NCBI GenBank assembly: GCA_031288475.1
Contig: JAITRJ010000034.1
Location: 34,208-98,207 of the forward strand
Length of the DNA: 64,000 nucleotides
From: Helicobacteraceae bacterium
GTDB taxonomy: Bacteria > Campylobacterota > Campylobacteria > Campylobacterales > SZUA-545
Direction of reading: 5' to 3'
Positions 8,581 through 18,047 of the stretch are shown one piece after another; positions within the stretch are counted from its first letter, which is position 1, and every line of letters starts with the position of its first letter. Below the pieces are notes generated by a model, which was not told the origin of the DNA, made no database searches, and saw nothing but the letters and a program-made list of their open reading frames with translations. Made by a program: the position numbers and the translations under genes.

Positions 8581-9646
8581 AGGCAGCGCCGAAAAAACCG
8601 AAGAGGCGACACCCAAACGGATCGAAGACGCGCGCAAAGAGGGAAATGTTCCAAAAAGCGTTGATATGGCGGGCTTTGCCGCTCTGATGGCGGCGGTGAT
8701 CGCCTTTGCCGCGCTTTTTGGGTATATCGCCGAATATGTAATGCGCTTTTTCCGTTACTGCGCTTCATTTGCCGCGCATCCGCTGGAGACGAATCAAATT
8801 GCTGCGCTGGGGCTAAACGGAGTGCTCGCGGTGCTGAAAACCGCCGTTCCTCTGGCGGCGCTGGTGGCTCTGTTCGGGGCGATCGGCTACATAGCGCAGT
8901 TCGGGTTTCTTTTTACCACGAAGCCGCTTGTCCCCGATTTGAAAAAGATCAATCCAATCAAGGGGTTTGGCAATCTTTTCTCTATGCAGAGGCTGATCGA
9001 TGGCGTGAAGATAACGCTCAAGGTGTTTATTGCGCTGGGCGTGGCTGGCTACTTTCTATGGAAGTACATCAAGCAGCTGCCGACGGTGGGACTTTTCAGC
9101 ATAGGCGATCAGATAGCGTGGCTTGCGGAAAAGTCGCTTGTGATCGCCGTTGTAATGCTGCTGGTGTTTTTCAGCTTCGCGCTGATCGATATTTCAATTA
9201 CGCGCTACTATCACTTCAAGCGGCTTAGAATGAGCAAGCAGGAGGTGTTAGACGAGTATAAAAACATTGAAGGGAGTCCTGAGGTCAAGGCAAGGATCAG
9301 GCGGATTCAAACGCAGATGAGCCGCAGGCGCATGATGAAGGATTTGGAACACGCGGACGTGGTGGTAACAAATCCGACGCATTTTGCCGTCGCGCTGCGC
9401 TATAAGCCGAATAAGCCGTTTAACGATAGAGCGCCGGTGGTTGTCGCAAAGGGGGCGGACAATCTGGCAATTACGATCAAAGCGTTCGCAAGAGAGTATA
9501 ATATAGCGATTATAGAAGATCCGCCGCTTGCCAGAGAGCTTTATCGTCTGGTCGATATAGGAAGGGCTATACCACAATCGCTCTTTGACGCGGTGATTGA
9601 ACTGTTTAAGTATGTCGCTGAAACGACAGGGAAGAGGTTTATATAA
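8573..9646 (+). CDS. flhB: Flagellar export apparatus switch protein FlhB
   Basis: FlhB sits in the flagellar type III export gate and switches substrate specificity after self-cleavage. The 357-residue protein opens with EKTEEATPKRIEDARKEG, typical for the family, and has four membrane segments. It carries the autocleavage motif NPTH (Asn267-Pro268) in NPTHFAVALRY, and the FlhB-C end with RAPVVVAKGADNLA and IIEDPPLARELY. It overlaps nadC by 8 bp. No other flagellar gene is in the window, so flagellar genes are dispersed as in other Campylobacterota. Confidence 0.95.
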   Translation: MAEGSAEKTEEATPKRIEDARKEGNVPKSVDMAGFAALMAAVIAFAALFGYIAEYVMRFFRYCASFAAHPLETNQIAALGLNGVLAVLKTAVPLAALVALFGAIGYIAQFGFLFTTKPLVPDLKKINPIKGFGNLFSMQRLIDGVKITLKVFIALGVAGYFLWKYIKQLPTVGLFSIGDQIAWLAEKSLVIAVVMLLVFFSFALIDISITRYYHFKRLRMSKQEVLDEYKNIEGSPEVKARIRRIQTQMSRRRMMKDLEHADVVVTNPTHFAVALRYKPNKPFNDRAPVVVAKGADNLAITIKAFAREYNIAIIEDPPLARELYRLVDIGRAIPQSLFDAVIELFKYVAETTGKRFI

Positions 9647-9655
9647 GGAACGGAT

Positions 9656-10375
9656 GTGGCGGAGCAGATAATCGACGAAGACTTGGCGGCGCTCTATAAT
9701 ATCCCCGAAAAGATCGATCCGGTTGAGGCTATCTGGTACTTCAACCTTATTGAGAATAGACGTAGTGAGATATACGCATCGCACTTTGCCCCGCTTAAAA
9801 GTATGGAGGAGTGGCTGGAGATATATATCGCCGCTCCAAAGGGCAGCGCCGCTTGGGATATGGCTCTTTCTATGCTCACCGCTATGACGCTGCCATTAAA
9901 CGGCTGGATCGAACTTCACGAAGCGCGGCGCGGGGACGATTGCATCGGCAATCTGTGCATCTCAAGAATCGAACGGATTGCCAACGGGGACTTTGAAAAG
10001 TGGAGGGAGGCGTTTACGCTCGCTCCCCACGGATCGGCTGTCAGACAGCTTGGAATGGCAAATATGTTACGGTTTGCAAATACAATTGAAGATTGGTGGG
10101 AGATTTATGACAACTCCGAATTATGTTCACAAGAGCAGGAACAGGCGCTGGAACAGATACTTCTGGCAGGGCGCTTTGAGCATTTGATTCGCCGTATGGA
10201 GCAAAACGAGAACGATAAAAGTCTGCTGGAGCGGGCGAGAATGAAAGGACCAAAAGAGTGGCGAGATGAGTACGAAAAGCGCGATCGCTACGACGCTTCA
10301 GGCGAGGCGGCAGTGTGCAATATCTACATCTCCGCCGATCTTATAGAGAATGAAAAAACAGGAGAAATTAAATGA
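9656..10375 (+). CDS. Unknown protein with ~31-residue tryptophan repeats
   Basis: A 239-residue soluble protein of unknown function. It contains repeated units built on W-x-x-x-Y/F/H, at Trp53, Trp84, Trp116, Trp147 and Trp202, spaced 31, 32, 31 and 55 residues (a degenerate unit near residue 178 fills the long gap). Example units are EEWLEIYIAAPKGS and EKWREAFTLAPHGS. The pattern suggests a helical-repeat solenoid, possibly for protein binding. The GTG start at 9656 has AAGGA upstream. It lies 9 bp after flhB and overlaps the next gene by 4 bp. I do not recognise a named family. Confidence 0.7.
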   Translation: MAEQIIDEDLAALYNIPEKIDPVEAIWYFNLIENRRSEIYASHFAPLKSMEEWLEIYIAAPKGSAAWDMALSMLTAMTLPLNGWIELHEARRGDDCIGNLCISRIERIANGDFEKWREAFTLAPHGSAVRQLGMANMLRFANTIEDWWEIYDNSELCSQEQEQALEQILLAGRFEHLIRRMEQNENDKSLLERARMKGPKEWRDEYEKRDRYDASGEAAVCNIYISADLIENEKTGEIK

Positions 10376-11085
10376 TTTGGCGATCTATACTGCCTTTGCT
10401 GTTATCCGCGGTGGCGCTGAACGGCGGCTGGGCAATCAACGAGATCACGCGATACGCTGGCAGCGAAGAATTTAAAAGTGAGATATTTATTGACAAAGGG
10501 CGATATAAAAGTAAGAGCGGCGATGAAACGATGATTATTGACATGAATGGAAGAAAAATCTACTTTATGTACGAAAGCAAGAAACGTTACTGGGGCGGTA
10601 AAGCGGAAGCCGTGATCGGCGATATTTTCAAAAACTCCGTAACTGAAATGAGCGGCGACGCGGAAGTAGGGCATACGTCCATAAACGAAAAGAGCATAAT
10701 TGAAATCGTAAAGACAGGTGAAAATATAACGATCGACGGCTTTGAGGGGATCGGATATCAGGTGCTTGTGGACGGCGAGCTGAAGAAGGAAATATATATC
10801 GCGCCGAAACTTACGGCAAACGGCGAAATCGACCCGAAGGATCTCAGCACGATAATGCTGCTCTTAAGCGGCGTCGAAGTGGCGAGCGCTGGCGTAATAG
10901 CGGAGATAAGCGATGAATATATTAACCTGATGCGGCAGGGGTATCCGATCCGTACAATAGAGTACGATCCATCCGGCGATCCGATATTAACGGAGGTAGT
11001 AAAAGCAAGGCAGAGGAATTTTAGCCTTGATGAGTTTAGTCCTCCAAAAAATTTTATAAATACGAAAAAAGAGCTGGAAGAGTAG
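10372..11085 (+). CDS. Predicted periplasmic protein, unknown function (DUF4412-like pattern)
   Basis: The 237-residue protein starts with a signal peptide (ILPLLLSAVALNGGWA). A beta-rich region follows with GRYKSKSGDETMIIDMNGRKIYFMYESKKRYW. That pattern occurs in periplasmic proteins of the DUF4412 type, which read as one bound-state strand after another. I cannot name a ligand or partner. It overlaps the tryptophan-repeat gene by 4 bp, so the two may act together. Beyond its stop the sequence turns into decayed DNA. Confidence 0.6.
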   Translation: MIWRSILPLLLSAVALNGGWAINEITRYAGSEEFKSEIFIDKGRYKSKSGDETMIIDMNGRKIYFMYESKKRYWGGKAEAVIGDIFKNSVTEMSGDAEVGHTSINEKSIIEIVKTGENITIDGFEGIGYQVLVDGELKKEIYIAPKLTANGEIDPKDLSTIMLLLSGVEVASAGVIAEISDEYINLMRQGYPIRTIEYDPSGDPILTEVVKARQRNFSLDEFSPPKNFINTKKELEE

Positions 11086-11224
11086 CGTTTAACGGTTTCC
11101 CCGCGCCTGTTCTCCTGTCTTTTGACGCGTTGCCGTTGCCTTTCTTCGCGTTGAATGTAAGTTTTTTGTAATTACATATCAGCGATATATCGTATTATAG
11201 ATAAAAGGAAGTTCAATAACGGCA

Positions 11225-12382
11225 TTAAAAACTGGCGGCGTTCGGCGGCATAAACGCAAAGCAGATGGATGAACAGAGGGCGGGATCACGAAAGGCTTCT
11301 CTCTGTTTTTGGCGTACTTTTACGGTTCGGTGCTGAACGCAAAAGATCATAGATATTCTTAACGCGACGTACTCTCAATATGCGCAGACAACTCTGAGCG
11401 GACGCATCATCATCAGAGAGGATACGTAACGTATTGTCCTTGTTGAACGCCACGACGATTGCGCGTCTGCCGAGAGCGCAGGGATATTCGCTCCAATCAA
11501 CTGGGAGGCGTTGGCGCTCACCTCAGGTTGTCCCGAGCGTGACGCCCAGTTTGAATATATCAATTGCGTATCGCGCCAGTATATGGAGGCGGACTGCCAG
11601 TTGTCTCTATTGACGCGAAGAAGAAAAAACACTGGTAATTTCAAGAATGGCGAACGCGAACACACCCAAAAGGGGGAACCCGTCAAGGTGCTGGATCACG
11701 ATTTTCCAATCAAGTCGCTGGGCAAGGCGACGCTCTATCTATGGGATCTACGATCTGTTCAGGAACAACGGGTTCGTCAGCGTTGGCATCAGTCATGACA
11801 CAGCGGAGTTGCCGTGGATAATCTGCGAAGTGGTGGCACGAGATGGGCGCACAGCAATATTCCGTGCCAGCAGCCTCTGCGTCACTGCGGACTCTGGAGG
11901 AAGCAATGGGGGCGTGAGACTGTGGAAAGTCAGATTGCAAGCGTTGGCAAAGAGCTGGGGATGACGCTGAAGGTATCACACTTCCCGCCTGGAACCAGCA
12001 AATAGAACAGGATCGAACATCGATTGTTCCCATTCATTGGCAAAACCGGAGAGGTAAGCCGTTGCTGAGAATGGACGCGATCGTCAGGGAGGTACGCAAT
12101 AACATCTACAATCAATCTTTTGTGATTGAATGCATGCCCTCTTGATTGATACTCTGCCAGACTGCTGCGGCACTATGACTGTAAATTTTATTTCGACGCA
12201 ATTCCTTAATCTCATCGGCGCAGCCACAACCAAGACCGGACTGAAGTGGCAAACGTGTCATTGATTACAACGAATACAGAAAAAGACTTAAAGTCTCCGA
12301 TGACACGCTTGCCAAGGTGAATCTGATCTGCGATGCCTTCCACAGGGAACGGAATTACAAAATTCAATCATTCGTAGTCTAA
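11225..12382 (+). pseudogene. Broken ISAzo13-family transposase
   Basis: Several frames together reproduce an ISAzo13-type DDE transposase. The pieces in order are PERDAQFEYIN, GNFKNGEREHTQKGEPVKV, DHDFPIKSLGKAT, YDLFRNNGFVSVGISHDTAE, TADSGGSNG, LGMTLKVSHFPPGTSK, TTKTGLKW, IDYNEYRKRLKVSDDTLAKVN and DAFHRERNYKI. At least five frame changes are needed, and there is at least one internal stop, so no functional protein is possible. The N-terminal portion before about 11470 is weakly supported. The last codons run to TAA at 12380-12382. I saw no clear terminal inverted repeats. Confidence 0.8.
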
Positions 12383-12533
12383 AAACAAATTCCACCGTTC
12401 GTCGGTTGTTTTATATAAATAAGGATCTGAAAACAAGTCTCAAGCTTCGTCGCGAAGTTTTCTTTCCACGTTATTTTTTATAATTTCGTGCCTGCCGCTG
12501 TAATCCTTACTATATTGCGCAAAATCTTTATGA

Positions 12534-13010
12534 TTAGTTGGATGTTAAGTACAGGTCTGTCCGCGAAGCGATCTTCTCTCTCGTATACGTCGTTTTTTCG
12601 TTATTATGTCTATTAATGTGTTGAATAAGCATCACTTTCTGAAACACAGCCTCTCCTTGCGTCGTTCCGATTTTCACCGCGCCGTCCTCATTATACGTTC
12701 TTCCCTATTATCAGGCAACCGAAAGTGTCTTTCAGCGTTGTCCCAGTATGGATCGAATCAGTATGCCGCGGGCTGCTGGAACGTTTTGGCTACAGAGTTT
12801 CAACCTTCCGTCGTGTTTTGAGCTTGATTTGTAATGCCACGTTAAATTATATACTCCGGTAGGTATTCTGTTCATCCCGTTCTCTGTTGTAGAACGTCCC
12901 TTTTCCTCCAGAATATCCGCGTTGAAGTCAAACCTGTTTATGGTTGCTTCGGAAACGGTTCCTAAAGCCAGCGCTTCTTTATCCTTTTTTAGTCGAGTTT
13001 TCTATTGAAC
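12534..13010 (-). pseudogene. Broken DUF5675-family gene
   Basis: The minus strand reads KKDKEALALGTVSEATINRF, then ILEEKGRSTTENGMNRIPTGVYNLTWHY and VPAARGILIR. A frame change follows to IHTGTTLKDTFGCLIIGK, and another to YNEDGAVKIGTTQGEAVFQKV, ending at the TAA at 12534. The pieces IPTG-Y, IHTG and KDT-GCL-IG are the conserved landmarks of DUF5675, found in phage and secretion-effector contexts. Two frameshifts break the frame, and the N-terminus is also out of frame. It may belong with the two broken genes just upstream on the same strand. Confidence 0.65.
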
Positions 13011-13032
13011 TTAGATACCCGTCGTCGTAGCC

Positions 13033-13686
13033 CTACTTTCTGCGAACTCTATTATAAATCGGATTTAACTTCCGCCCGTTAATCAGCGCCTCGTCCATAG
13101 CCAACAGAATTTGCCTGACAGAATTTGCCTGTCGGCTGCCCCTTCGTCCGTTTCCCATTTCTCGCACTTTAGTTGTTGAAAAATATACTCCGCATATTAT
13201 TTTCTGATCTGTAGCGTCGTTTTCCCATAGATACGGCTCCGGTACTGTTACATAACATTCTTCATAAGAAACGTATTGTATACGAATATTTGGCGGACGC
13301 GTTTTATCGCTTATTGCGCCAATATTGGGATCGGACAATTCAAGATTAATCGCTCCCAGATCATCGGCTAATTCAAAGTGAAAACGCGATGATGTATCAC
13401 CAAGAAAGACTATTGGAACGCGAATAATTCTTGAAGTACAAAGTGTATAAAATATTCTTGGATATTTTGTAAATTTTTATAAGACGGCTTTAACATTTCA
13501 GAATTGCCAAAACTGCCGGCGCCGGACTTGAAAGCTTCGTCTCCTTTTCTACATTCCAAACCGCTAGACAATACATCAAGGAAAGGGGTTGTCTGAGCTA
13601 TACGGAAACTGTCGTTCATTCCATAAGCGTAAGCGTTCTGAACCGTAATCCAAAGCAGTAGCCCCGATTGAACGACGTTTTTTCAT
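13033..13686 (-). pseudogene. Broken secreted-protein gene, function unknown
   Basis: The ATG at 13686 overlaps the preceding TGA as ATGA. It is followed by A6; with A5 the frame would give a clean signal peptide (MKNVVQSGLLLWITVQNAYA) leading into MNDSFRIAQTTPFLDVL. A second shift near 13440 joins to IIRVPIVFLGDTSSRFHFELADD, and the frame then runs on to RRK and a stop at 13033. I recognise no family. A small secreted protein next to a hydrolase-like gene fits a periplasmic immunity protein, but that is only contextual inference. Confidence 0.45.
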
Positions 13687-14205
13687 TTCTTTCCCTCTTT
13701 AACCCAGATAAGTTTAACTCCGCGCGTTATGTTTTTTCTAGTACCTTTTAAGAATAATTTATTAAGCTTAGTTTTAACTTCTACGCTGCTACTAATGTTA
13801 TACCAATGGGCATTACAAAGTCGCTCATAAATGCTCCTCCGGTCCAGATTTCGATATGCCCAAGATCGTCCGTCGAATCGGCTGTACCATAAACTATAAC
13901 CGCGCTTATCTGGAAATCTCTTTGTCATCGATTTCGGATTTTCTCTTTCCCGCTTTGCCAAAGAGATCGTCCAGTTTCTAGGTCAATCCATTTTCCTCGA
14001 ATTGGTTTTTGTCCGCGTTTTCCTTAGGTGTATCCCGATCCTAACGTAGGCAGCGCATTTGCCGAGACAGCCGCTTCAGCAACGTTTCCGACCCTATATA
14101 TATTGGGCGTGCGGTTCCTAGCGCGAGATCATTCCGTTATTTACCTAACTTCCGCATTCTTCTTTGCGCTTTGCGCGGCAAATTCCCGTCCGCTTCCACA
14201 ATAAC
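13683..14205 (-). pseudogene. Broken gene with cell-wall-hydrolase-like C-terminus
   Basis: In one minus-strand frame, bases ~13800-13925 read DFQISAVIVYGTADSTDDLG, then HIEIWTGGAFMSDFV. A GHIEIW-G-W-SDF ending is typical of papain-like NlpC/P60 or CHAP amidases, including secretion-system effectors. After a frame change, the open frame runs VEVKTKLNKLFLKGT to KEGKK and the TGA at 13683-13685. Upstream (to ~14205) only scraps such as GNVAEAAVSANALP can be read, with stops in all frames. The 3' end is coupled by ATGA to the broken secreted-protein gene. Family assignment is tentative. Confidence 0.4.
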
Positions 14206-14214
14206 AAAGCTCAA

Positions 14215-15090
14215 TTAAACGCTGTCGTCTCTTGGATCGAGGTGAACGGTGATGAACCATTTTGACGATCGATCGAGACTTGCAATCTCCTCCTCTACGT
14301 AATCAGAAACGTCATGCGCGTCTCTAAGGGAGCTTTCTTCGTTAAAAACCAGATGTACATCAACCACATAAGTATGGGCGCTTTTCCTTGTACGCAGATA
14401 GTGATACCCGAGTATATTTGGAGCGTTTTTCAGCACGTTTTCTATTCGATCCAGCAAAGGCTTGTCAATTGCGCGATCGAGCAGCATAATAATCCCAACG
14501 CCAGCGACTTTCTTAGCGTTATAAATGATAAAAACAGCGATTACGATCGAAACAACGGAGTCAATTGCGCTAAACCCGCTTAAGGCAATCAATACCAGCG
14601 AAACGATAATACCGATATTTGTAAACAAATCGCTTTTATAATGCTGCAAATCGGAGTAAATAATCATTGATTGCGTTTTGTGCCAACAGGAGAATAGAAA
14701 CCATATTAGAAACGCCGTCACGACGGTTGAAAACAGCATCGCCCATATAGCGGCGTCGACCATTTCCAGCCTTTTGCCTCCGACAATATTCGACACACTC
14801 TGAACAATTATATATATGCCGGTAATACCAATTACGATCGCCTCCAGCAGCGCCGCTAATCCTTCAATCTTATCGCGCCCATAGTTAAACTGCCCGTCTT
14901 CGTCCATCTCGCTGATTTTGACGGCGTAAAGATTAAAGAGGCTGATCGCCATGTCCAAAAGAGAATCAATCGCGCTGCTCAACACCGCCATACTGCCGCT
15001 GGCGATGCCCGCCGCGAATTTTATCAGCGCCAGAAAAAAAGCAGTTACGCTGGCTAATATGGTGGCTTTCTTCGGAAGGCTTAACTCCAT
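14215..15090 (-). CDS. Cation diffusion facilitator (FieF/ZitB-like metal efflux)
   Basis: A 291-residue inner-membrane metal/proton antiporter of the CDF family, exporting Zn, Fe or related divalent ions. Six hydrophobic segments are visible. The metal-site pattern SAIDSLLDMAISL is in TM2 and SAIDSVVS in TM5. The cytoplasmic C-terminal domain includes HTYVVDVHLVF and RDAHDVSDYVEEE, the usual His/Asp pattern. It overlaps aroE by 10 bp. Which ion is carried cannot be read from the sequence. Confidence 0.88.
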   Translation of the reverse strand: MELSLPKKATILASVTAFFLALIKFAAGIASGSMAVLSSAIDSLLDMAISLFNLYAVKISEMDEDGQFNYGRDKIEGLAALLEAIVIGITGIYIIVQSVSNIVGGKRLEMVDAAIWAMLFSTVVTAFLIWFLFSCWHKTQSMIIYSDLQHYKSDLFTNIGIIVSLVLIALSGFSAIDSVVSIVIAVFIIYNAKKVAGVGIIMLLDRAIDKPLLDRIENVLKNAPNILGYHYLRTRKSAHTYVVDVHLVFNEESSLRDAHDVSDYVEEEIASLDRSSKWFITVHLDPRDDSV

Positions 15091-15881
15091 ATTATTTCTT
15101 TTGGCAGCCGCAGCGCCGTTCTCATAACAGATGAGATCTCGCCGTCTTGAACAGTGGGAGAGAAAAGTCTGAAGGAAATCGCTGCCTGACTGATCAGCAT
15201 TTCAAGCCCGTCCCGCGTCTTGAGATGACATTCTCTCGCCAGCGCCAAGAACGGTGTCTCTCTGCCATAAATTACGTCAAACGCCATTTCGGCGTTTGAG
15301 AAGTAACTTTTGAGCATTGTCTCATTCAAAGGCAAAAAATCGTCTTTCAAGCCAGCCGGAGTTGTATTTACGATCAGATCAAAATCGGTTTCTGGACTTT
15401 TTGTAGAACAAGCGATCTTTTCTCGCAAAAAGTACGCAAGTTTTGCCTCGCTTCGGTTAAGCACAAAAATATCAGCTCCGCTCTTGATCAGGGCGTGTGA
15501 GAGCGCTCGTGCCGTGCCCCCTGCGCCTAAAATCAATACTTTTTTTGGCGTGTAACCCAACGCTTCCATAAAGCCCGGCGCATCGCTGTTATAGCCGATG
15601 ATTTTGCCGTTTTCCACAACCCACGTGTTGACCGCGCCGATTTCTTTCGCTATGCCGCGCACTTCGTCGGCTTGATCAAAGGCAAATTCTTTAAACGGCA
15701 CGGTGATATTCGCGCCCGACAACCCGCAGCGCTCAAAAACGACTCGCAGAGTCTCGCCGCGATCGAGCAAAACGCGCGTATAGATCGCGTCCTTCTGATC
15801 AAACGCCGTAAACGCCGCGTTATGAATCAGCGGAGAAAGCGAGTGGGCAACCGGATTGCCAAAAACCGCAAAGAGTCTCAT
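15081..15881 (-). CDS. aroE: Shikimate dehydrogenase
   Basis: AroE reduces 3-dehydroshikimate to shikimate with NADPH in the chorismate pathway. The 266-residue protein shows the substrate-binding motif NPVAHSLSPLIHNAAF, the catalytic Lys in ANITVPFKEFAF, the NADP loop GAGGTARALSHAL and INTTPAG-like NTTPAG. It overlaps trpE by 4 bp. Together with trpE here and the DAHP synthase at 36124, it covers the entry to and first exit from the aromatic pathway. Confidence 0.95.
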   Translation of the reverse strand: MRLFAVFGNPVAHSLSPLIHNAAFTAFDQKDAIYTRVLLDRGETLRVVFERCGLSGANITVPFKEFAFDQADEVRGIAKEIGAVNTWVVENGKIIGYNSDAPGFMEALGYTPKKVLILGAGGTARALSHALIKSGADIFVLNRSEAKLAYFLREKIACSTKSPETDFDLIVNTTPAGLKDDFLPLNETMLKSYFSNAEMAFDVIYGRETPFLALARECHLKTRDGLEMLISQAAISFRLFSPTVQDGEISSVMRTALRLPKEIIWS

Positions 15882-17287
15882 ATCGCAAGCAGGTCTTCAA
15901 AGCTGGAAATCATTGCCGCCATTTTGTTTTGAACCTCTCGGTACTCGTTTTCGGGTTTGCTGTCAGCGACGATGCCAGCGCCCGCCTGAAAGATCACCCG
16001 ATCTTTCTCTATATGCGCGCTTCGAATCGTAATGGCGGTGTCCATATTTCCCGTAAAGCCGAAAAGCGCGATCGCGCCGCTATAGCAGCCGCGCTTTGTT
16101 CCTTCAAACTCAGCAATCAGCTCCATAGCGCGGATCTTCGGCGCACCTGTCATAGTGCCGGCGGTGAACGCGGAAGCAAAAAGATCGAACATATCCTTAT
16201 CGTCCGAAAGCTCGCCATGGATATCGCTTACTATGTGCATCACGTGACTGAAACGCTCAATATGCAGCAGATTGCGCGTGATTACGCTGCCAGCCTTCGC
16301 CACTCTGCCAACGTCGTTTCTGCCAAGATCGATCAGCATAATATGCTCCGCGCGCTCCTTTTCATCCATAAGCAACTCCTTCTCCATCTCCAGATCGCGC
16401 GCGGGATCGGCGCCGCGCGGACGCGTTCCGGCGATAGGCTTTAACAGAATCTGCGAATCGCGCAGTCCCACCAGCAGCTCCGGAGAACAACCGGCGATGG
16501 TGAAACGATCGTATGGAAGGAAGAACTGATAAGGCGAAGGGTTTTTACTGCGCAAAACGCGGTAAAAGCTGAACGGATCGATCGAGGCTGGCTGAATAAA
16601 GCGGGCGGAAAGAAGCAGTTGAAATATTTCGCCGTTTTCGATTTCCCTTTTTACATCCAGCACCTTCGCCATAAATTCCTTTTTGCCGAATGAAAGGCTG
16701 CCCTTCCCTAAATTTTCCGCCTTTACAAGCGGCAGATCGCCAAACGGTTCGCGGATCGCTTCCATAACCCGATCGAGCATAGCTTCGCTCCCCCGCCGCG
16801 GGCAGAGGACGGTAAGAGTGTGTTTTTTATGGTTGATCACGAAGGTGAATTTCGGGCGGATCAGATCGATATCCGGCGTATTGGTTACATCGATCAGATT
16901 TTCGGTCGCGCTTTTCAAAACAGGTTCAAAAAGGCTGATCGCGTCGTAGCCTACATATCCCACAAACCCATCGACAAAGCCAATTTCCAGCTTTACCGCC
17001 ATCTCCTTGTATAGGCGGCTGTCACGCTCTTTGAAGCGTTTTTTGAGAAAGGCGAGCGGACTTTCGCTCAGTTCCTTAGTGCGACTGCCGTTTTGGTAAA
17101 AACTTCTACAGTTCTCGTGCCATACCCTCTCCTCACAGCCAGCAAACATATAGCTGAAGTTGCCCTCAAGGTTGTTTACGCCGCTCTCAAAAAAGAGCAA
17201 CCGCTCCCCCGCGAAAAAGCCGCTTAACCTGCTGTAGAGCGCGATCGGCGTAATGGTGTCCAGCAGTACTCTACGGTGCGGAAACAC
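15878..17287 (-). CDS. trpE: Anthranilate synthase component I
   Basis: TrpE makes anthranilate from chorismate and ammonia for tryptophan. The 469-residue product has an N-terminal regulatory half (LLFFESG, equivalent to the LLES feedback site) and the chorismate-binding half (KPIAGTRPRGADPARD, IDLGRNDVGRV, FSHVMHIVSD, GTMTGAPKIRAMELI). PIAGT, not PIKGT, favours TrpE over PabB. The GTG start at 17287 is chosen because longer readings fall inside the upstream SPOR gene. No trpG is adjacent. It lies between the SPOR protein and aroE in a conserved campylobacterial neighbourhood. Confidence 0.88.
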   Translation of the reverse strand: MFPHRRVLLDTITPIALYSRLSGFFAGERLLFFESGVNNLEGNFSYMFAGCEERVWHENCRSFYQNGSRTKELSESPLAFLKKRFKERDSRLYKEMAVKLEIGFVDGFVGYVGYDAISLFEPVLKSATENLIDVTNTPDIDLIRPKFTFVINHKKHTLTVLCPRRGSEAMLDRVMEAIREPFGDLPLVKAENLGKGSLSFGKKEFMAKVLDVKREIENGEIFQLLLSARFIQPASIDPFSFYRVLRSKNPSPYQFFLPYDRFTIAGCSPELLVGLRDSQILLKPIAGTRPRGADPARDLEMEKELLMDEKERAEHIMLIDLGRNDVGRVAKAGSVITRNLLHIERFSHVMHIVSDIHGELSDDKDMFDLFASAFTAGTMTGAPKIRAMELIAEFEGTKRGCYSGAIALFGFTGNMDTAITIRSAHIEKDRVIFQAGAGIVADSKPENEYREVQNKMAAMISSFEDLLAI

Positions 17288-17288
17288 G

Positions 17289-18035
17289 CTACTCCCGCAC
17301 GATAAACGCGGCGGCGTTGTAATCGCGTTTGATGTTAGGCAGCACGGCGGCGGCGGCATCCCGCGTCCGGTACGGACCAACGTACAGGCGATAAACCTTT
17401 TTGCCATTGACTTCTGTGGCTTTGACGGAGATGCTGTATCCGCCGCGATCACGCAGAATTTTCAGATACTCCTCTTTGGGCGCCGTCGTCAGCGACTCGA
17501 TCTGCACATAAAAAGCGCCGGCTAACGGAGCCACTGGCTTTACTTCTGTTGTACGCGGCGTAACGGGAGTTGCGCTTTCCGTTATGCGCGGCGGAGCGGC
17601 TGGGGTCGCGCTTCCGGTCGCCAGCGATTGTGGCGGTTCAGGCGTTGAAAGCGGTGGTTTGACAGCGGGAGGCGTCGGCGTCGTTTCAATCTTCGGTGCA
17701 ACGACGGTAATGTTTTGTTCGCTTCCTCCCTGCCGCTGCTCTCTGTGGCGCGCGATAATCTCGTCAAGAGCGCTGCGCGGCTGCTCGTCCCGCACAATCG
17801 GAGGCGTTGCCTGATCGATAAAGGAAGACTGCGTTGAAGCGGTGGGATCAGGCGTGGTTTGGAGATTTTCTCCCTGCGGGATAGTGCCATCAATGATCCT
17901 GTAAAGCAGTAAAGCGATTACAATGATCAGGAATAGCGCTGCCGAAAGCAGAAAGAGATTCTTAATGCGCGTTGTCGCGCCCTCGTCTTGTTTTATAAGG
18001 ATGTCGTTAAGCCTGTTTTGATCGTTGTCTGCCAT
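17289..18035 (-). CDS. SPOR-domain membrane protein
   Basis: A 248-residue bitopic inner-membrane protein. A short cytoplasmic tail precedes one membrane helix (LFLLSAALFLIIVIALLLY, residues ~27-46). A long Pro/Thr/Ala-rich periplasmic linker follows, then a C-terminal SPOR domain (FYVQIESL to VGPYRTRDAAAAVLPNIK). SPOR domains bind denuded peptidoglycan at division sites, so a role in septum or cell-wall maintenance is expected. It sits between DUF1882 and trpE, as in other Campylobacterota. Confidence 0.88.
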   Translation of the reverse strand: MADNDQNRLNDILIKQDEGATTRIKNLFLLSAALFLIIVIALLLYRIIDGTIPQGENLQTTPDPTASTQSSFIDQATPPIVRDEQPRSALDEIIARHREQRQGGSEQNITVVAPKIETTPTPPAVKPPLSTPEPPQSLATGSATPAAPPRITESATPVTPRTTEVKPVAPLAGAFYVQIESLTTAPKEEYLKILRDRGGYSISVKATEVNGKKVYRLYVGPYRTRDAAAAVLPNIKRDYNAAAFIVRE

Positions 18036-18047
18036 TTGCGTCCCCTT

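Noticed and set aside
13683-13961. 92-codon minus-strand frame as an intact gene
   Set aside because: Its first half is out of frame with the hydrolase-like reading on the same strand; only its second half seems to be real coding DNA after a frameshift.
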